Shown here in pieces: positions 43,765-57,400 of a stretch of DNA of 64,000 nucleotides. The notes beneath the pieces are model-generated. The model did no database searches. It had not been told where the DNA came from and saw only the letters and a program-made list of their open reading frames with translations. The position numbers were made by a program, and so were the translations under genes. Each line of letters opens with the position of its first letter. The stretch's first letter is position 1. The stretch is from assembly GCA_950295325.1 (NCBI GenBank), contig OX485804.1, positions 46,426,429 to 46,490,428 of the forward strand, written 5' to 3'. Source of the stretch: Polytrichum commune. Lineage: Eukaryota; Streptophyta; Polytrichopsida; Polytrichales; Polytrichaceae.

Positions 43765-45106
43765 CGTTTTAATTTGTTCATTTTAATCCTTTAGGGAAAA
43801 TTTTATTAATTAATTAAGGAAGAAAATCCCCTCCTATCTGGATGGAGGGCAACATCTTCATCCCATCATTGAACCCAGGGTCGGACTCTTCCTACCATAT
43901 ACAAACTAACATGAGGGTAATTAGGGGTATAAAATGAGGCATTAGCATATATAATATACATAAGGAAGAGGTTTTATGTATTATGTACATTTGAAAAGGT
44001 TATTAAATAAAGATAGATGTATTAAAAAATGCCCTAAGGTTTATAGAATTTTTTATATATAAATGTGCTACTTACATGTAATTTACATTTTCATTCATTT
44101 TTGTCATATGATAATAATCCCCAATGACTACCATGTCCATTCTTGTTAGGGTCTACTTTTGTGTTCTAGGTTTCTCCCAAGTAGAGGCTCTTGAGTGCTA
44201 TCCGGCTCACTTTAGTTTTCTTGTCAAGATGCAATTATGGAGATACCATTGTGTAAGTGTTTGAAGAATCTTGAGATATGTTTTTTCTTTGTTCTCAGCA
44301 CATAGTCCAATATGATGTATGTGATGTTGTTTGGTTAACAACCTTCTGCTCATTAGGGGTTGTCACAGCCCTTTCCTCCCATTCTCCGAGGTCGGAGAAT
44401 GGTGACGTGGCACCCTCTCCTTGAATGGCGGAGGACCCATTCTCGGAGAATGGAAGCCCTAACTTCTTCTCCTCCGGAGGTGAAGAATGGAGAATTCTCG
44501 GAGAAGAATTCACCGCTTCTCACCTGGGGTCGCTTCTTTCACCGGGGTGGTGTGTAAATTTACAACAAGGGCATATGTATGTAGGAGAATATAGCAACTT
44601 AAGTAGGGCTTAAGCTTGAGATAAGCATCCAACATTTGCATATTTCATTTAGTCTATGGTAGGCCCGCCCCAACACCCTAGGGTTTGGGATTTGGTTTCA
44701 AGGTTCAAGAGGGGTCTAGAGAAAGGGTTAATCACTGAAAGACATTGGGAGGAAATCTACCACTTGGGATGTACTACGAGATGAAGCATTTTTGCCTACA
44801 AATATTGGAGGATTGTTTTTTGCACGTTTGTTTATCTCATATATATATATATATATACATATGTTATGATATTACCTTTTTAATTCTTTTTGCGTGGTTT
44901 ATGTACTTCTTGCTATTTTAGAGCTAGCACCTCGTATGTATATTTCAAAATTTGTATATAGGGTATTAACTAGAAGGTGATGCACACGTGATGTATGATT
45001 TTAATGAACGCTGCACCCCCCAGGAAGCTTAGCCATCACTAGGGAAAGCTTGTTCTTACCAACTGCTTTTGCAGCGGGCCATTGCAACCCAAATCTGCAT
45101 TTTGTG
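43765..45106. other. Gene-free stretch with palindromes and a TA microsatellite
   Basis: AT-rich. It holds a cluster of perfect palindromes (entry at 44375) and a TA run at about 44838-44860. No gene recognised. Confidence 0.4.
44375..44520. repeat. Cluster of hairpin palindromes (CCATTCTC...GAGAATGG)
   Basis: CCATTCTCCGA-GG-TCGGAGAATGG near 44378-44401 is a perfect 11-bp-arm palindrome. CCATTCTC-G-GAGAATGG follows near 44438-44454, and further CTCGGAGAA and GAATGGAGAATTCTCGGAG copies run to about 44505. Likely the remains of a small inverted-repeat element. Confidence 0.7.
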
Positions 45107-45114
45107 GCCGATAC

Positions 45115-45339
45115 CACTGTCCAGAAAGAACTGACAGTTAGTTACAGATGAACCAGTTGAGTTTGAGAAATAACTAGTTGAAGTTCAAGACTTCAGGAGA
45201 ATTACCGATCGTTTTAGATGAATCTATAGAATATACCTCAAATGAATAATGCAAAAGTGGAAGATGTCAACATGTAACCGGTTGGATTTAGAATCACTAG
45301 GATCTTGACCGACTATGCCCAAAAACTTCCCAGGCACTG
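45115..45339. mobile_element. hAT-like MITE, copy 3
   Basis: 225 bp beginning CACTGTCCAGAAAGAACTGACAG and ending CCAGGCACTG. Interior matches copies 1 and 2 (GTTAGTTACAGATGAACC, TTCAAGACTTCAGGAGAATT, AATATACCTCAAAT). Flanking octamers GCCGATAC and GCCGGTGC agree at six of eight positions with two transitions, a decayed 8-bp duplication. Confidence 0.78.
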
Positions 45340-45347
45340 GCCGGTGC

Positions 45348-46306
45348 AATGAGCCACCGTTACCAAACTTCCTTGTTGACAATCATGGGTGGCATGCAAC
45401 CACAGCATAGGAGATGATTTCTTTGAGACAGTTGTGCAAAAGATGTTTCATTCCCCACATGCAATGAGGCTCTTCATAGGTGTACACTTGCTCCCTCAGG
45501 AGGCCAGCTTTGTTATTATTGGTATCGGTCTCCCATTGAGGTGGTTTTGGGGGGTCAAAGACTTTTGGCTGGGTATGTGCTTTACCTTGGGGAGATTTAT
45601 TTCAAATTAGAATATCAAATTAGAAGACTTGATTTGGCTAACAAAATTTGTTGCTACCATAAGACTGTATAGATCCATTGAAGGTCAACATTCGTAACTT
45701 TCACCTGTCCACACATGATGATACATGTCACTGCAAGGAACATTTATATAATGATCACACAAGGACTTGTGCTACAGCTGCAAAATGTGCAAAACAGGTT
45801 ATAAGCAAGGGTACAAGCAACAAAGTTTCGGACTCATTTAAAACAGGGTTTGAAGGCCTTCAATAAGTAATTCCTTTGTTGACAATGCATTCCCATTCAG
45901 CAACTCGTAGGAAACATGATGGTCTACAATCTCATCCGCTTTGCCAGAATAGGCAACTGAACTCAATTCACTCTAGAGCTGATAGGGATTCTTTGCATGC
46001 GGATGAACAGAACACGAAACTAAAACCGCGCAATGATCACTTGTTCCAAAAGGATGGCAATCATCTCTGCCTCCAGTGCCTGAAACACCTTAATGCCACT
46101 GGGATAACATCTACCCCAGAAAAATAAGACATCTGCAACTGGCTCCCAAAGCAATCTCCAACCAGATCCTTGTTTCTGCAAATTTGAAGACTGCAAATGT
46201 TCTCAAGTTCCAGAAATACACAACTTCCTACCCTCCAGATGTTGCATCTGAAACCAATATGGCAGAATACCCTTACTGTCCTTTTAATCTTTCACAAGGA
46301 TTTCCA
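45348..46306. other. Spacer and probable 3' UTR of PPR gene 1
   Basis: Only short ORFs. The portion near 46306 is expected to be the 3' UTR of the minus-strand PPR gene. Confidence 0.4.
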
Positions 46307-49300
46307 TTAAGTAGGGACCGCCTGAGCTTGTCCTCGTTTTCCGACCGTGCTGATAAGTCGACGCCTGCCCTCTCCTGTATAGCAATCCCGATAACCCCAC
46401 ACTTTGAACAACTTTTGGACCTCCTCAGTCATTTTCTCATCACCTTCTCTTCGACAGCGTCTCCATAGTTTGAATAGCACATCCCTGCAAGGAACCTTAC
46501 CGGCATCCATCTGGAAACAACCACATATTGAGCACCACTTAGCGAACATCTTTAGAGCAGAGATGTATTAGTCACTCTTGAACTTCTAGTACTGAAACAG
46601 AGGTCTATACATTCCTGAAAGTATATTTCTGAATTCTTCTCCCATCCTTATACAACTCCAGTTGCAGAACTTCCATCAACTACTCAATATGTACCCACAG
46701 TTCAACAACCACCTATATTCATGGAATTGAGGAAAGTCATGAGCATACCATGGCAGTGAGGGCTGCAAAAGCTGATTGAGTATCCTGATTTACCACATGA
46801 GCAGTAATCAACAACTCATATGAACGTTGATCAGGAGTAACACTAGCCTCCTTCATATACTCAAATAACTTCACCGCCTCATGGATCTACGCACCCAAGA
46901 ATAAACATTACTCAGACATTGCAGGCCCACTCAACCTCAATTGCGATGCTCCAGCAGCGACATAATCACTTTGATCAAAATGCTTGTATTGAACCTTTCA
47001 AAGAAATAAAACCCAAAACAGTAACCAAAAGGATTAAAATCAACCCTGCCACTTCACAAATCCCAAAACAATCTATCCTCTGATTACAATTCAAAAACCT
47101 ACTTCTGGTAAATAAGCAAAGGTCACCAGGACTTCTAAGTGAAGGTACTCACCTTCCTATTCTTCCCAAATGCATCCAAAAGAGCATTAATGGAGTGGAC
47201 ATCAGGCCTCAACCCAAATGTGCTACCAATGGCATCAAATGTCTGGTATGCTCGGTCAGCATCCCACACATTTGCACAGCCCATAACCACACAGTTCACA
47301 GCAGCAAGTGGAACGGGTTGTCCAGCTGAATGCATCTCTGCCAGCGTAAAATATGCCTGCATATAGTGGGGAGATAGTTACTAGCAATCTTGAGTACAGC
47401 CAATGCAACTGCAGTATTGAGAACAAAGTGATCTACTTGGTCAGTATTCACATACAAACAGGCAACCCTCTCATATATTATCTTTAATCAAATTGCAAAA
47501 GAATAGAAATAAAGTATAACAGAAGTGCATGTGCAAGAGTTTAAGCACAACTCACCGCATCAAGGCCTGCAGGTCCTGGCTGCGACAGAGCAAGTACAAG
47601 TGGCCTCAAAGAAGTGAATGGACTTAGAACCTCCGACTCTTCCACACTTTGAGGATTTCCAAAGACACTTTGCATTTCCTGCAGCGTACTGAATGCACCC
47701 TCAAAGTCTCCTGAAGTAGAGCAAGCATGCACCAGTGCCATGTAAGCAGCTGGGCCAGGAGCACGAACATCTTTAAGAGATATTTTCAGAAGTTCCCAGG
47801 CTTCCTTGGCAAGTGCAGCGCTTCCAGTGCGTGCAGCTGTTCCCAAAAGAGCCACAATACTCCCTTCATCCAAGGTTAATGACTGTGAGGGCTTCCCCAA
47901 CACTCGCTGGTTCAGGATTTGTAGAACTAAAAGAGCACACTCCGCATCATCAGTTTCGGTTGCTGCAATGGCCAGCTCACACATTGTCTGAGGCTGTGGC
48001 AGCATTTGCTGTGTCTGCAGAAATAAGCACCCATGACATCAGTATGAAAAAGCACAGCATGCAGAAAAAAACATATAGAAGTAACATCTAACCTTCATTC
48101 AATCTGGGAAGGAACTTCAACATAAACAGGCTTTCAAACTTGACGATAACAATTCCACATTCTAATTCTACCTTGAGCTCCTTCAGCACAGCAACTGCCG
48201 TTTGGGTGCGGTGAACACGTGCACAAGCCAGCAACAATTCATTGTAGGTTGTCTTGCTGGGCAAAAGACCCCTCTCGTACATGGCTTGCATGTGCTTCAA
48301 CGCAGGAGCAACTCTTCTATCTAATGCACACAAAGCAATGACAAAGTTGTAGGAATCTCCATCAGGCTGTGCCTCAGGGCCAGCTTGCTCCATTCTGCCA
48401 TGAATTAAACAACACTTCAGAAAAAACTTACAGATCCCTCCCATCCAAGTGATGTATTGCTTTCAGTATGAGACATCTGCTGGTCTTTACATGCAGTTGG
48501 CCCAAAGAACGGGGCTTAATCGCAGTCTAGACTTTATGCAAGGAAATAGGAAAATTCACAGCACAAAACCATGACATATGAAATGGTATACTTCTCAAAC
48601 TCCCTCATGATATGCACCGCAGTAAATTTCCAGAACACTATATGAGACACCATGCAAGAGATCTGTAGGAATGCTTGGGATCACACACCCACTCTATGCA
48701 TGAAACCAAGCTTATTATATATCCTAACCCAAAATGCTTCTCAAGTCCCCAGTTATGATTGTAGAGATATGAAGGGGTATCCACACAACAGGTTCAAAAC
48801 GAGTTCCCAACATTTGCCATCATATTCAATATGTGGGCCTGAGACTATAGATTCTTCTGACTAAAACGAGCTGCATTTTCTTTGTTTCGGACATGTGTAA
48901 TAAATATGCTTATTTCAGGCCGACTCTGAAAAGCCGGATGCATTATGACGATCCCTCAAGGGAGGCTTTAAAAGATGTCAACACTGAAACTTTATAGTTC
49001 ACTCGTTCATCATCATTGAATAACAAGCACATCCACCCAGAGCAGGCACCAACAGCATTGACTTACTTCTCAAGAATCTGTTCAGCTAATCTTGAATTTC
49101 TTTGCCGGAATATGGCTCGAAGAACAAAATTGTATGTCAGCTGAGTGGGGTTAATGCCTGCGCTTTCCATCTCGGTGATTATCCGGTGCATGCTATCCGG
49201 GTGGGCACCGAGACGAAGCTTTGCATGGAGAAGTAAGTTGTACACCAAAAGATTTGGCTTGTTAGGGTTCCCAGCTGCATCCGTAATCTTTACCCACTCG

Positions 49301-49686
49301 TCAAAAATTCGCACTGTCTCTTCCATCCTGCCATGTGACAGGGAGTTGGACATTTCCCTCGCAAGCATGATGCCGTCCAGCTGGGCCACAGGAGTGGGAG
49401 CCGCTACCGCCGCGGGTTGCAAAGTAGGAGACACAATGGAAAACCTTGGAACTTTCGCAGCAGTGCTTCCAAACACTTGGAAGCCTGGTGCCGGATCGGA
49501 TGCAGCGATGTCCGCTTCCAGTTGAGAAGCCTGCAAAGACGTCCTAGTTGTACTCAAATTTCTCGACCCCACTGTCTCGGACACATTTCCAAGTGCGAGG
49601 AAAGCCAATCCTCGACTGAAAACATCAGTCTGCCGCACACTCACATGTCTCCGCAAGCTCTTGAGAGTTTCCCTAGCCAACGCCAT
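46307..49686 (-). CDS. PPR protein gene 1, six exons, likely mitochondrial
   Basis: Exons in transcript order: 49686-49067, 48394-48172, 48014-47556, 47356-47153, 46886-46749, 46510-46307. All are GT/AG and phase-consistent, encoding 615 residues without interruption. The start is MALARETLKSLRRH, chosen because the paralogue aligns from there. An upstream in-frame ATG at 49725 is possible. The N-terminus is basic and followed by RNLSTTRTS, typical of a mitochondrial presequence. P-type pentatricopeptide repeats cover most of the rest, e.g. LVYNLLLHAKLRLGAHPDSM, TYNFVLRAIFRQRNSRLAEQ, SYNFVIALCALDRRVAPALK, TYNELLLACARVHRTQTAVA and SINALLDAFGKNRKI. The end is LWRRCRREGDEKM then a basic tail. The layout resembles the PPR proteins of the plant mitochondrial ribosome (At1g26460-like), but I cannot confirm orthology. 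Introns 2 to 5 match gene 2 exactly in position. Confidence 0.9.
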
Positions 49687-52600
49687 TTTGGACCAAACTT
49701 GGTGATCCGAATCCTTAAACCTCACAAGTTAAAGATTACCGCGTCCAATTCTCCGCCACTCCCTGATTTTTTACACCAAAATCATGCTCCATGCTCCTTC
49801 AACATTCTCTCCTCATCATACCCCGGAAGCATCGCACAGGCCATCACAAAATTTTGTAAAACCCTAATTACTCCCAGCCAGCCATGGTGGCTGGGAGAAA
49901 ATGCTTCTGTATTGCTTCTGACACCACAAGCAAAAAATTCTTGCAAAGCCTCGGCCGCCTTCGTTTCGTTTCGTTTCTTTTCTCCCACACAAGAATCACA
50001 ATGTCTTGTGAACATAAAAGCCTAATCACGGCACCGAGTAGCTCTAAAACCCTTCGCTGTCAAGGCTTCTTGGGGTTTTAGCCATCGCCAGGCTCAACTC
50101 CTCCCCTAAATTGTGGAGATACAGGGCGGGGCACTATCCTCCCCACCCATACACTGTAAATGCCCCTCTATCCAGAGGGGCTTCTATGCCCTTTTATCAG
50201 TGAATCACTCTCGAGATACCGGAGGTTGATAGCAGATGGGCAAAAAATAAATTTATTTCGGGAAAAGGGCTAAGGGGGTTCATAAAACACTTATGGAACA
50301 TTAGACAAATATGTATATACATGTTTATAAATATATGACATATTTTATCTAGATTTTTCCACATTTTTTTAGTATACTATGTATTTCCTCAAGCTTTTAG
50401 GACTCTTGATTTTGAGATGTTCAATTTGTAACGCATGAATGCCAACTTCACTCCATACAAATGTCAAAGGGAATGCACAGAGGGAAGCTAAGACAAGAAC
50501 GGTAACACGCGAGCAATGATGCCAAATTTAGTAAATGGTTGTGGTTTTAGGGTACATATTCTAAAATTGGTGCTTTTTATTTTTTCAATTTTTCAATCTT
50601 AAAGTACTCACATTTTGATTAAACAAGAGTGAAGGAAGCCAATTACCATAGATATTTCTAAAAACTATCATTTCATTGTTGATTTTTATTATAACAATTC
50701 ACACCAATACATGTCATTCATTATAATTCTCAAACATGCAATTGAACATAATACTTTAAATATTGATCACATTTTACAAACATTTGTAAGTTCAAGTAAT
50801 TGTATGACCTCGTTATAGAAGTACGTTAGAGCGTGAATGAACTTGTCACTATCATACTCCACCTTACAAAGAAATCTAAACACGTAATAAAGATGTTTGC
50901 AATGCACTCATTTCCTTTTCTTTCAAAAATATTGAGACATTTTTGTAAAGTCAAGGCATGAACAATATTATATGTCAACAATTGTGACAAGGTATGTGAT
51001 ATCCTTCTTGGAGACGATGTTGATCAATATTCCAAATCTTGAATATCGAATGGCAATGACTCCAACCACATAGTAAATGTCCATGAGTCTGGCACTCTCC
51101 CATTTGTTTTTATGATCTATTGTCAATGATTGTGGTGTATTGTTTTTGTTGAACCTGGAAGTTGGATGGATGTTCGGGTTTAGTGGCGTATGGAAATCCA
51201 TTCAAGGTATTGGAAGTGTTGCAATTGTGGAAAGCCTACGCCAAGAAGAGAGAACCTCCCTCTGTTGCAATTGGAACCCAACGACTTCGAGCGCCAATAC
51301 CTCTTACCTTGAGAGATTGGTACAAATCTTCACCAGCCATGTGTTATATACTACAAACTAGTCCAACATGTATTTGTTCTTGCTATGACTCACATAACAT
51401 TTGATATGGTTATGACAAATCAAAACTCATATTTCACATTGTTGATAGAGCAATAAATTTTTTTTCAATCATTTGTATGTGGAAGCAGGGTGTCATGTTT
51501 GTTAGTTCCAATTTTGGCATTGCACAAAGTCCATTATTGGCTTACATCGCCCAACATTGCACTTTGAAGCATCATCTCTTGTCAGTAGAAGGTGACAAAG
51601 ATGTTATCGATCTTGCCTGAAGCTTTTGATTACACAATCCCCTTTAGGTATGGGTAAAACACCAATTCTAAAGACTCGGATGGTTCTTCAATTCTTAATC
51701 GTGAGGCCATCAATCTATTTTGTGAGCAAGTTTTGCTTATTTATCTTGTTTAAATGCTTCATTTGGTTAATTTCATAATTTTTGCTTGAAGCATATTGTA
51801 GATGTATTTTTAAAATTTATTATAAAGATATCAAAAATTATTAAGACATTTATGTTGTCATGTGCCAACAATGTGATACCCCAATGATGCCAATGTTGGT
51901 AGTTATTTTTTGAAGATCCAAGATTTTTAGCAAGTCCATCACCCCTGCGAAGCCTCCCTATCTATGTTAAGACTATAGCTTTCCTTCTTGTGCTCAATCT
52001 TCCCTTTCTTCAACCCATAGAAAAGCTAGACATTATGATCGACATGTTTTGGATTTCATAGAGTTTGAGACTAAATCATGCTCCAACATCCATCGCTACA
52101 AGTTATAACGATGGTTAGTTTTTTGTTAGCACATGTTCAACTGTCATAACGGGAGGTTTCATTATTGATGTCATTTCTTTAATATGCATTCACTTTTGCT
52201 AAACCTTAGAGTTACACATGTTTTGTATCCAACTCTATCTTCTTTGCACTCTCTTTATTTGTGTTGTATCATTGACCTATTTCAAAATTAAGTATCCTTT
52301 GTGATAAGTTTTATTTCAGTTTTTGATTTGTTCATTCAATGAAATCAATACAAATTATTATCATCACTTCAACTTTTTCCATTCCACTATCACATGGCAT
52401 AGAATACAACTATTTAAATTTGTATATATATATATATATATATACACCCATAGTCGTGTACATATTGTTTCTTTCTTGTTGTTCATTGCTCACAATCTAG
52501 CATTCATGTTGTTTATTCTCCCTTCCCTTCTTAATACTAAACCCTTATATTATTATTCTTCATGCCAAAATACCACGGTTATAGGATAATAGTGGGCTTA

Positions 52601-53406
52601 TTACCAAGTATTTGTCTTTCCTCACTGCTCACAAGATAGCACTCCTCAAATGCACGTGATAGATAGTGTTCTCAGTGCATGCGAGTTGTTGACTTTGACC
52701 TCATTCTAGGACACACCAAATTTCCTCATATTTCAAAAAAATTATGATTATTTTTCCTTCCATTTAGGCCATCTAACTCGTTAATTTTCCAAAAAAATTG
52801 GGCTTTAATTATTTTCCATCCATCTTTCTATCAACCTACAATAATAGGTAAGGTCACATAAGGTAGTTGAATCTTAAATGGTTGCATTTTTCAACTAGCC
52901 CACTTCTCTTAGGATATAAAGACATAATTAGTACAAGATGTTTAGCAAATTCGCAATTTATAATCTAAATCCAAATCACACAATCGTGATAATTCATGTA
53001 ATTCACTGTAAGTTACACGTTGTTGTGTCACTCACCATCTCATACTTCGCTAACTTGTCGTGCCCTCATTGGATACATGCACGACAAATATATAGATCCC
53101 AACAAGTAGGCCTTCCAGCATAGTGCATGCTATGCTCAATATTGTACATGTATTGCCTTGCTACAACTATGGCATGATTCCTCACATACAATATCTAGTA
53201 GGTAACAATTCATACACATAACGACGGAGACATGGTCACTTCCCAATGGACAGAGCCAAATTCCAATAAATAAGAATATAATTTTTTTTATGGCCCACCA
53301 AACTTGCAGGCTTGAGTTTGAGGGACGATTCACAAGAGTTCCAAGTCCTAAGTCCCACCTATAACCCGGATGTCTACATGGCAACACTTTTTGGAGGTGG
53401 GACTTA
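49687..53406. other. Intergenic between the two PPR genes, outer part
   Basis: The shared promoter side of PPR gene 1, then AT-rich DNA. A TA microsatellite lies at 52422-52445. From 52861 a relic begins AGGTAGTTGAATCTTAAATG, flanked left by TA, and matches the 5' part of the AGGTAG-family MITEs for about 120 bp (GATATAAAGACATAATTAGT). No gene recognised. ORFs near 51140-51400 have no known domain. Confidence 0.45.
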
Positions 53407-53878
53407 GGGGCACTTCACACTATGGCCAAAGGTTGAGAGACCGTCGATTTCCACCAATCAGATTGCAAGAAATCAAGAGTCCGGCTTCTCAACCCTTCAC
53501 ACTAAGGCCAAAGTCCAAAGGCCGTCATAATTTAAAATATTTACTTTTGGAAGAAGGTGACGGACTCTCGAAGGAAGTTTGGGTCAGACAGGAATGGAAA
53601 CCCAAACTATGGTCAAGAGGCCGTCGGTTCTTTGAAAACCTATCACTGACAAAGATCTTGGCCAGTAGATTGGAGGGGTTGTTTTGGGCAGGGAATCAAA
53701 TGGGATGCTCCTTTGGGTTTGGCCTTTGGAGGCTTCACACTGTGCCCCGCCGAAGGCTCTAGTTACTGTATTTTATTGGCTATTTTCAACCCATTTCTTT
53801 GGACTCTCAACAAAGTTAGGCCACTCAATCCCACGGCCTGTTGACTTGGATAGTCATACCAGTAGTGTGAAGCAACCC
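53407..53878. mobile_element. Tourist-like (PIF/Harbinger) MITE, subfamily A, inverse to 9741
   Basis: 472 bp with ends GGGGCACTTCACACTATGG and (reverse complement) GGGTTGCTTCACACTACTGG, flanked by TTA on both sides (53404-53406, 53879-53881). Interior shared in reverse orientation with the element at 9741. An extra copy of the CTTCACACTA phrase lies inside near 53500. Located about 560 bp upstream of PPR gene 2. Confidence 0.82.
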
Positions 53879-53880
53879 TT

Positions 53881-53941
53881 AGGACTTGTGTTGAAAGTTG
53901 GATTGAGCAAAAAGCTAGACTCAACTCTCAACACAAGTCCT
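53881..53941. repeat. 20-bp hairpin beside the MITE
   Basis: AGGACTTGTGTTGAAAGTTG (53881-53900) is the reverse complement of 53922-53941 with one mismatch, leaving a 21-base loop. It abuts the Tourist-like element. Confidence 0.8.
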
Positions 53942-54438
53942 GCAAATGTTATTCCTTAAAATAATTACGATCCGACTTTAATAATAGGTAACCATATTTT
54001 AATGGTTTCTTGAGGCTCAAAAGTTGGGACTTGGTAACAAGGGTGGGACTTGGGACCCTATGTGAACGGGCCCTGAGAGTGTGTATCAAGGGCATGGAAA
54101 GATTGAAGAGTGGCAAGAGCGATATTGAGAATGGAAGAGGTAAGCATAGAACCCAAGATGGTGGGTATGGAGAGAGCGCCATGGATCTCCTCAACTTGTC
54201 ACCAATTCAAGCTGACCATCGCCACCATTGCTTGTGAGATTGGAGCTGTCTTCATTAGTCACAAATGGTAGCCACCATGGGAGTGATTAGGGTTTTGGGA
54301 GGGGTTTTGCCAATTCACGAACAGTGGGGGGGATCATCGGTTGTGCCGTCCGTGTGAAGGATTGATTGAATTGGAGAAAAATTGGGTTCGATTTGGTAGG
54401 GGAGGAGGAGAAGGAGAAGGTGGAGGTGGATCGCCAAC

Positions 54439-57400
54439 ATGGCTATGGCCAGGGGAACCTTGAAATGCCTGCGCAGGCATGCAGATGCGATGTTAAGCAG
54501 GAGACTAACCTCGCTCGCAGTTGGTGACATTCGGCTGGAGCTTGATCATTATCATCATCAACATTATTCGAATGGTAGGATAATAATGTCAAGAGATTTG
54601 AGCACATCCCGAAGTTTGTTGCAAGAATCATCATCACGACTGGCTCAGGCGGATATGGACACATCGGATCCAGCACCAGGACTCCAGTTTTTTGGAACTA
54701 CGGCACCAAAAGTGCCGAGGTTCACAATTGTCCCTGCGGCTCTGAAACCCTCCATGCCGTCAGCGATGACGACTCCCATTCCCGTGGAGAAGCTGGACAG
54801 TATTATGCTTGCGAGAGAAATGTCTAACTTCCTGTCACATGGAAAGATGGAAGAGGCAGTGCAACTCTTTGAGCAGTGGGTAGCGGTGACTGATGCAGTT
54901 GGGAATAACCCTAACCTGCCAGACATTCTTGCATACAACTTACTCCTCCATGCCAAGCTTCGCATTGGTGTCCACCCGGACATAATGTACAGAATTATGA
55001 CGGAGATGGAAACTGCAGGCGTCACCCCCACTCAGCTCACGTACAATTTTGTGCTTCGAGCCGTATTCCGACACCGAAATTCAAGATTAGCCGAACAAAT
55101 TCTTGAGAAGTAAGCACTCAATGCGTTTGGGTGATGTTTGGGTTGAGCAAACCATAAAAGTCTCAGAGTTGTCGATGTTATGCAAATTCTTTCTCCAAGC
55201 TCTACAAAAGCGAAATAGTGTTGTGCTAATTGAGTATGCATCGGCCTTTCTAGAGTTGTCCTGAATTACTCGCAGTCACCTATCTTTTTCCCTGGAGCTG
55301 TCGAGACATGATTTAAATATAGAAATGGAGCTTTGTAAAGTTATGAAGGTCTTCCAGGGGTTCTAATATATGAGACATTGGATTAGCCTGTGACACCTTG
55401 TTATTGCTATAGGCATGCTTGGGGACTTGAGAAGTATGTGTTAGTCTTTAGAAGAAACTATTGAAACTTGGCACTGATGGTGGCAGTCATCCTCAACAAC
55501 AAGTATAATCTCCCACTGTCGTTGGCCAAGTAAATCAATCAGCCCAAAATAGTGAACTGCTAGGTAGTTTCAGAAGGAACCAGTATATGCATTACACTCC
55601 TGCAAATTTCTGATTTCCATCAGGTGATGCTTGCATTTCTACTTAAGAAATGTGAATTGAGCAGCATTGTGGTTTTTTTGACACGATTAAGACAGTTTCA
55701 CATTTGACTTCATGTGTCAATGGTTTGTGTTTGACCGTCCCAAATGAAAACTTGCAGCTCATCTCAACCGATTCATTGTTTGCTTCTATTTCATGTGATC
55801 TTAACTTCTTGTCTGGATTCTGATGATAGACCAATATCTTGTGCATTAGAATGCGAGTTTTGTAAAACATTATAATTATGTAGCTAGAGCTAGCTGGTGT
55901 TTGTTGCTGGAAGCCATTTCTGCAATTGAAATATCATGATTAGAAGCTTTTCTCTCATAGCTGGTGGATTGATGGCAGAATGGAGGTAGCTGGTCTGGAG
56001 GCGCAGCCGAATGGAGATTCGTACAACTTTGTCATTGCTTTGTGTGCATTGGATCGCAGAGTTGCCCCTGCATTGAAGCATATTCAGGCTATGTATAAGA
56101 GGGGTCTTGTGCCCAGTGCTGCCACTTACAATGAAGTACTGCTTGCTTGTGCTCGCAGTCACCAGACCCAAACAGCAGTGACTGTTTTGAAGGAGCTCAA
56201 GGTGGTGCTAGAACCTGAAACCCATGTTGTTGCATTTGGTAGTCTTGTCTGTATAAGATGCACGTTTTAGTTATTCTCTAACTGAACATAACTTGTGATC
56301 AGAGTTAGTTGGTTTGCATGCAACACCATTGATGTTTGGTAAGTGTGTGGTGCATACTTGGAGGTAGTGTGGAGGTTTAAATGAAGAACACTCTAAATCG
56401 GTTCATTGTGGGTCAAACTCGTTTTGGCATGGCAAGAGGTGGAATGAGTTTTAAACCTCAATGAACTGAAATAGGTTGCTCTGTATTCAAATTGAAACAC
56501 TACTTCCGAGCATGCACCACAAGTCGAAAGAAATTATTGATATTTGATGCAAAACAACCAATGAAAAATCATAGGGGACCAACTCCCGACAAAAAACCCC
56601 ATTGTGTTCAAGGATCTGAAAGAGTTGAGGTGAGGAGATATTTACTTGGCCTTCTAGTACAAATGTGCTCATCCCCCACTCCGTGTGAAACTGTTGAATC
56701 ATGCAGGGTCATATGGTGCTGTCGCATCCTTTCACAATGTGTGAGCTCGCCATGGCTGCAACTGAAACTGATGATTCAGAATGTGCCCTTTTAGCTCTAC
56801 AAATCTTGAATAAAAAACCGACTGGGAAGCCCTCACAGGCTTTTACATTGGATGAAGGGAGCATTACGGCAATTTTGGGAACAGCTGCACGTACTGGAAA
56901 TGCTGCACTTGCAAAGGAAGCCTGGGATCTTCTGAAAATATATCTCAACTCAGTTCGTACACCTGGCCCAGCTGCATATGGGGCACTGTTGCATGCTTGG
57001 TCTAGCTCAGGAGACTTTGAGGCTGCATTTAGTACCCTTCATGAAATGCAGATTCTTTTTGGCAATCCTCAAACTGCAGAAGAGTCAGAGGTTCTCAGTC
57101 CATTTACCTCACTGAGGCCACTTGTGGTTGCCCTTTCACGTGCAGGGCCTACAGGACTGGATGCGGTAAGATTTTGATTTGCAGTAATTATGGTTATATA
57201 AATATGTGCTTTTAGGGAGGCTGTACTGAGGATTTCAAACTGGAGGACCCTGATTAATTACTATGTTATTTCAGCCGATGCATTTGTTTGTGGAATGCAG
57301 CTGTTTTGTGCTCTCTAAATTTAAAGTTGTGGGTGTGTTGTATCGTTTGGGTTTTAGAGGCTTGACATCAAGTAACCTGGGCGCTGGACTCACATGTGCT

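Noticed and set aside
51140..51404. Two overlapping ORFs with a CCNW-type segment
   Set aside because: They overlap in different frames, are short, and show no recognised motif or splice context.
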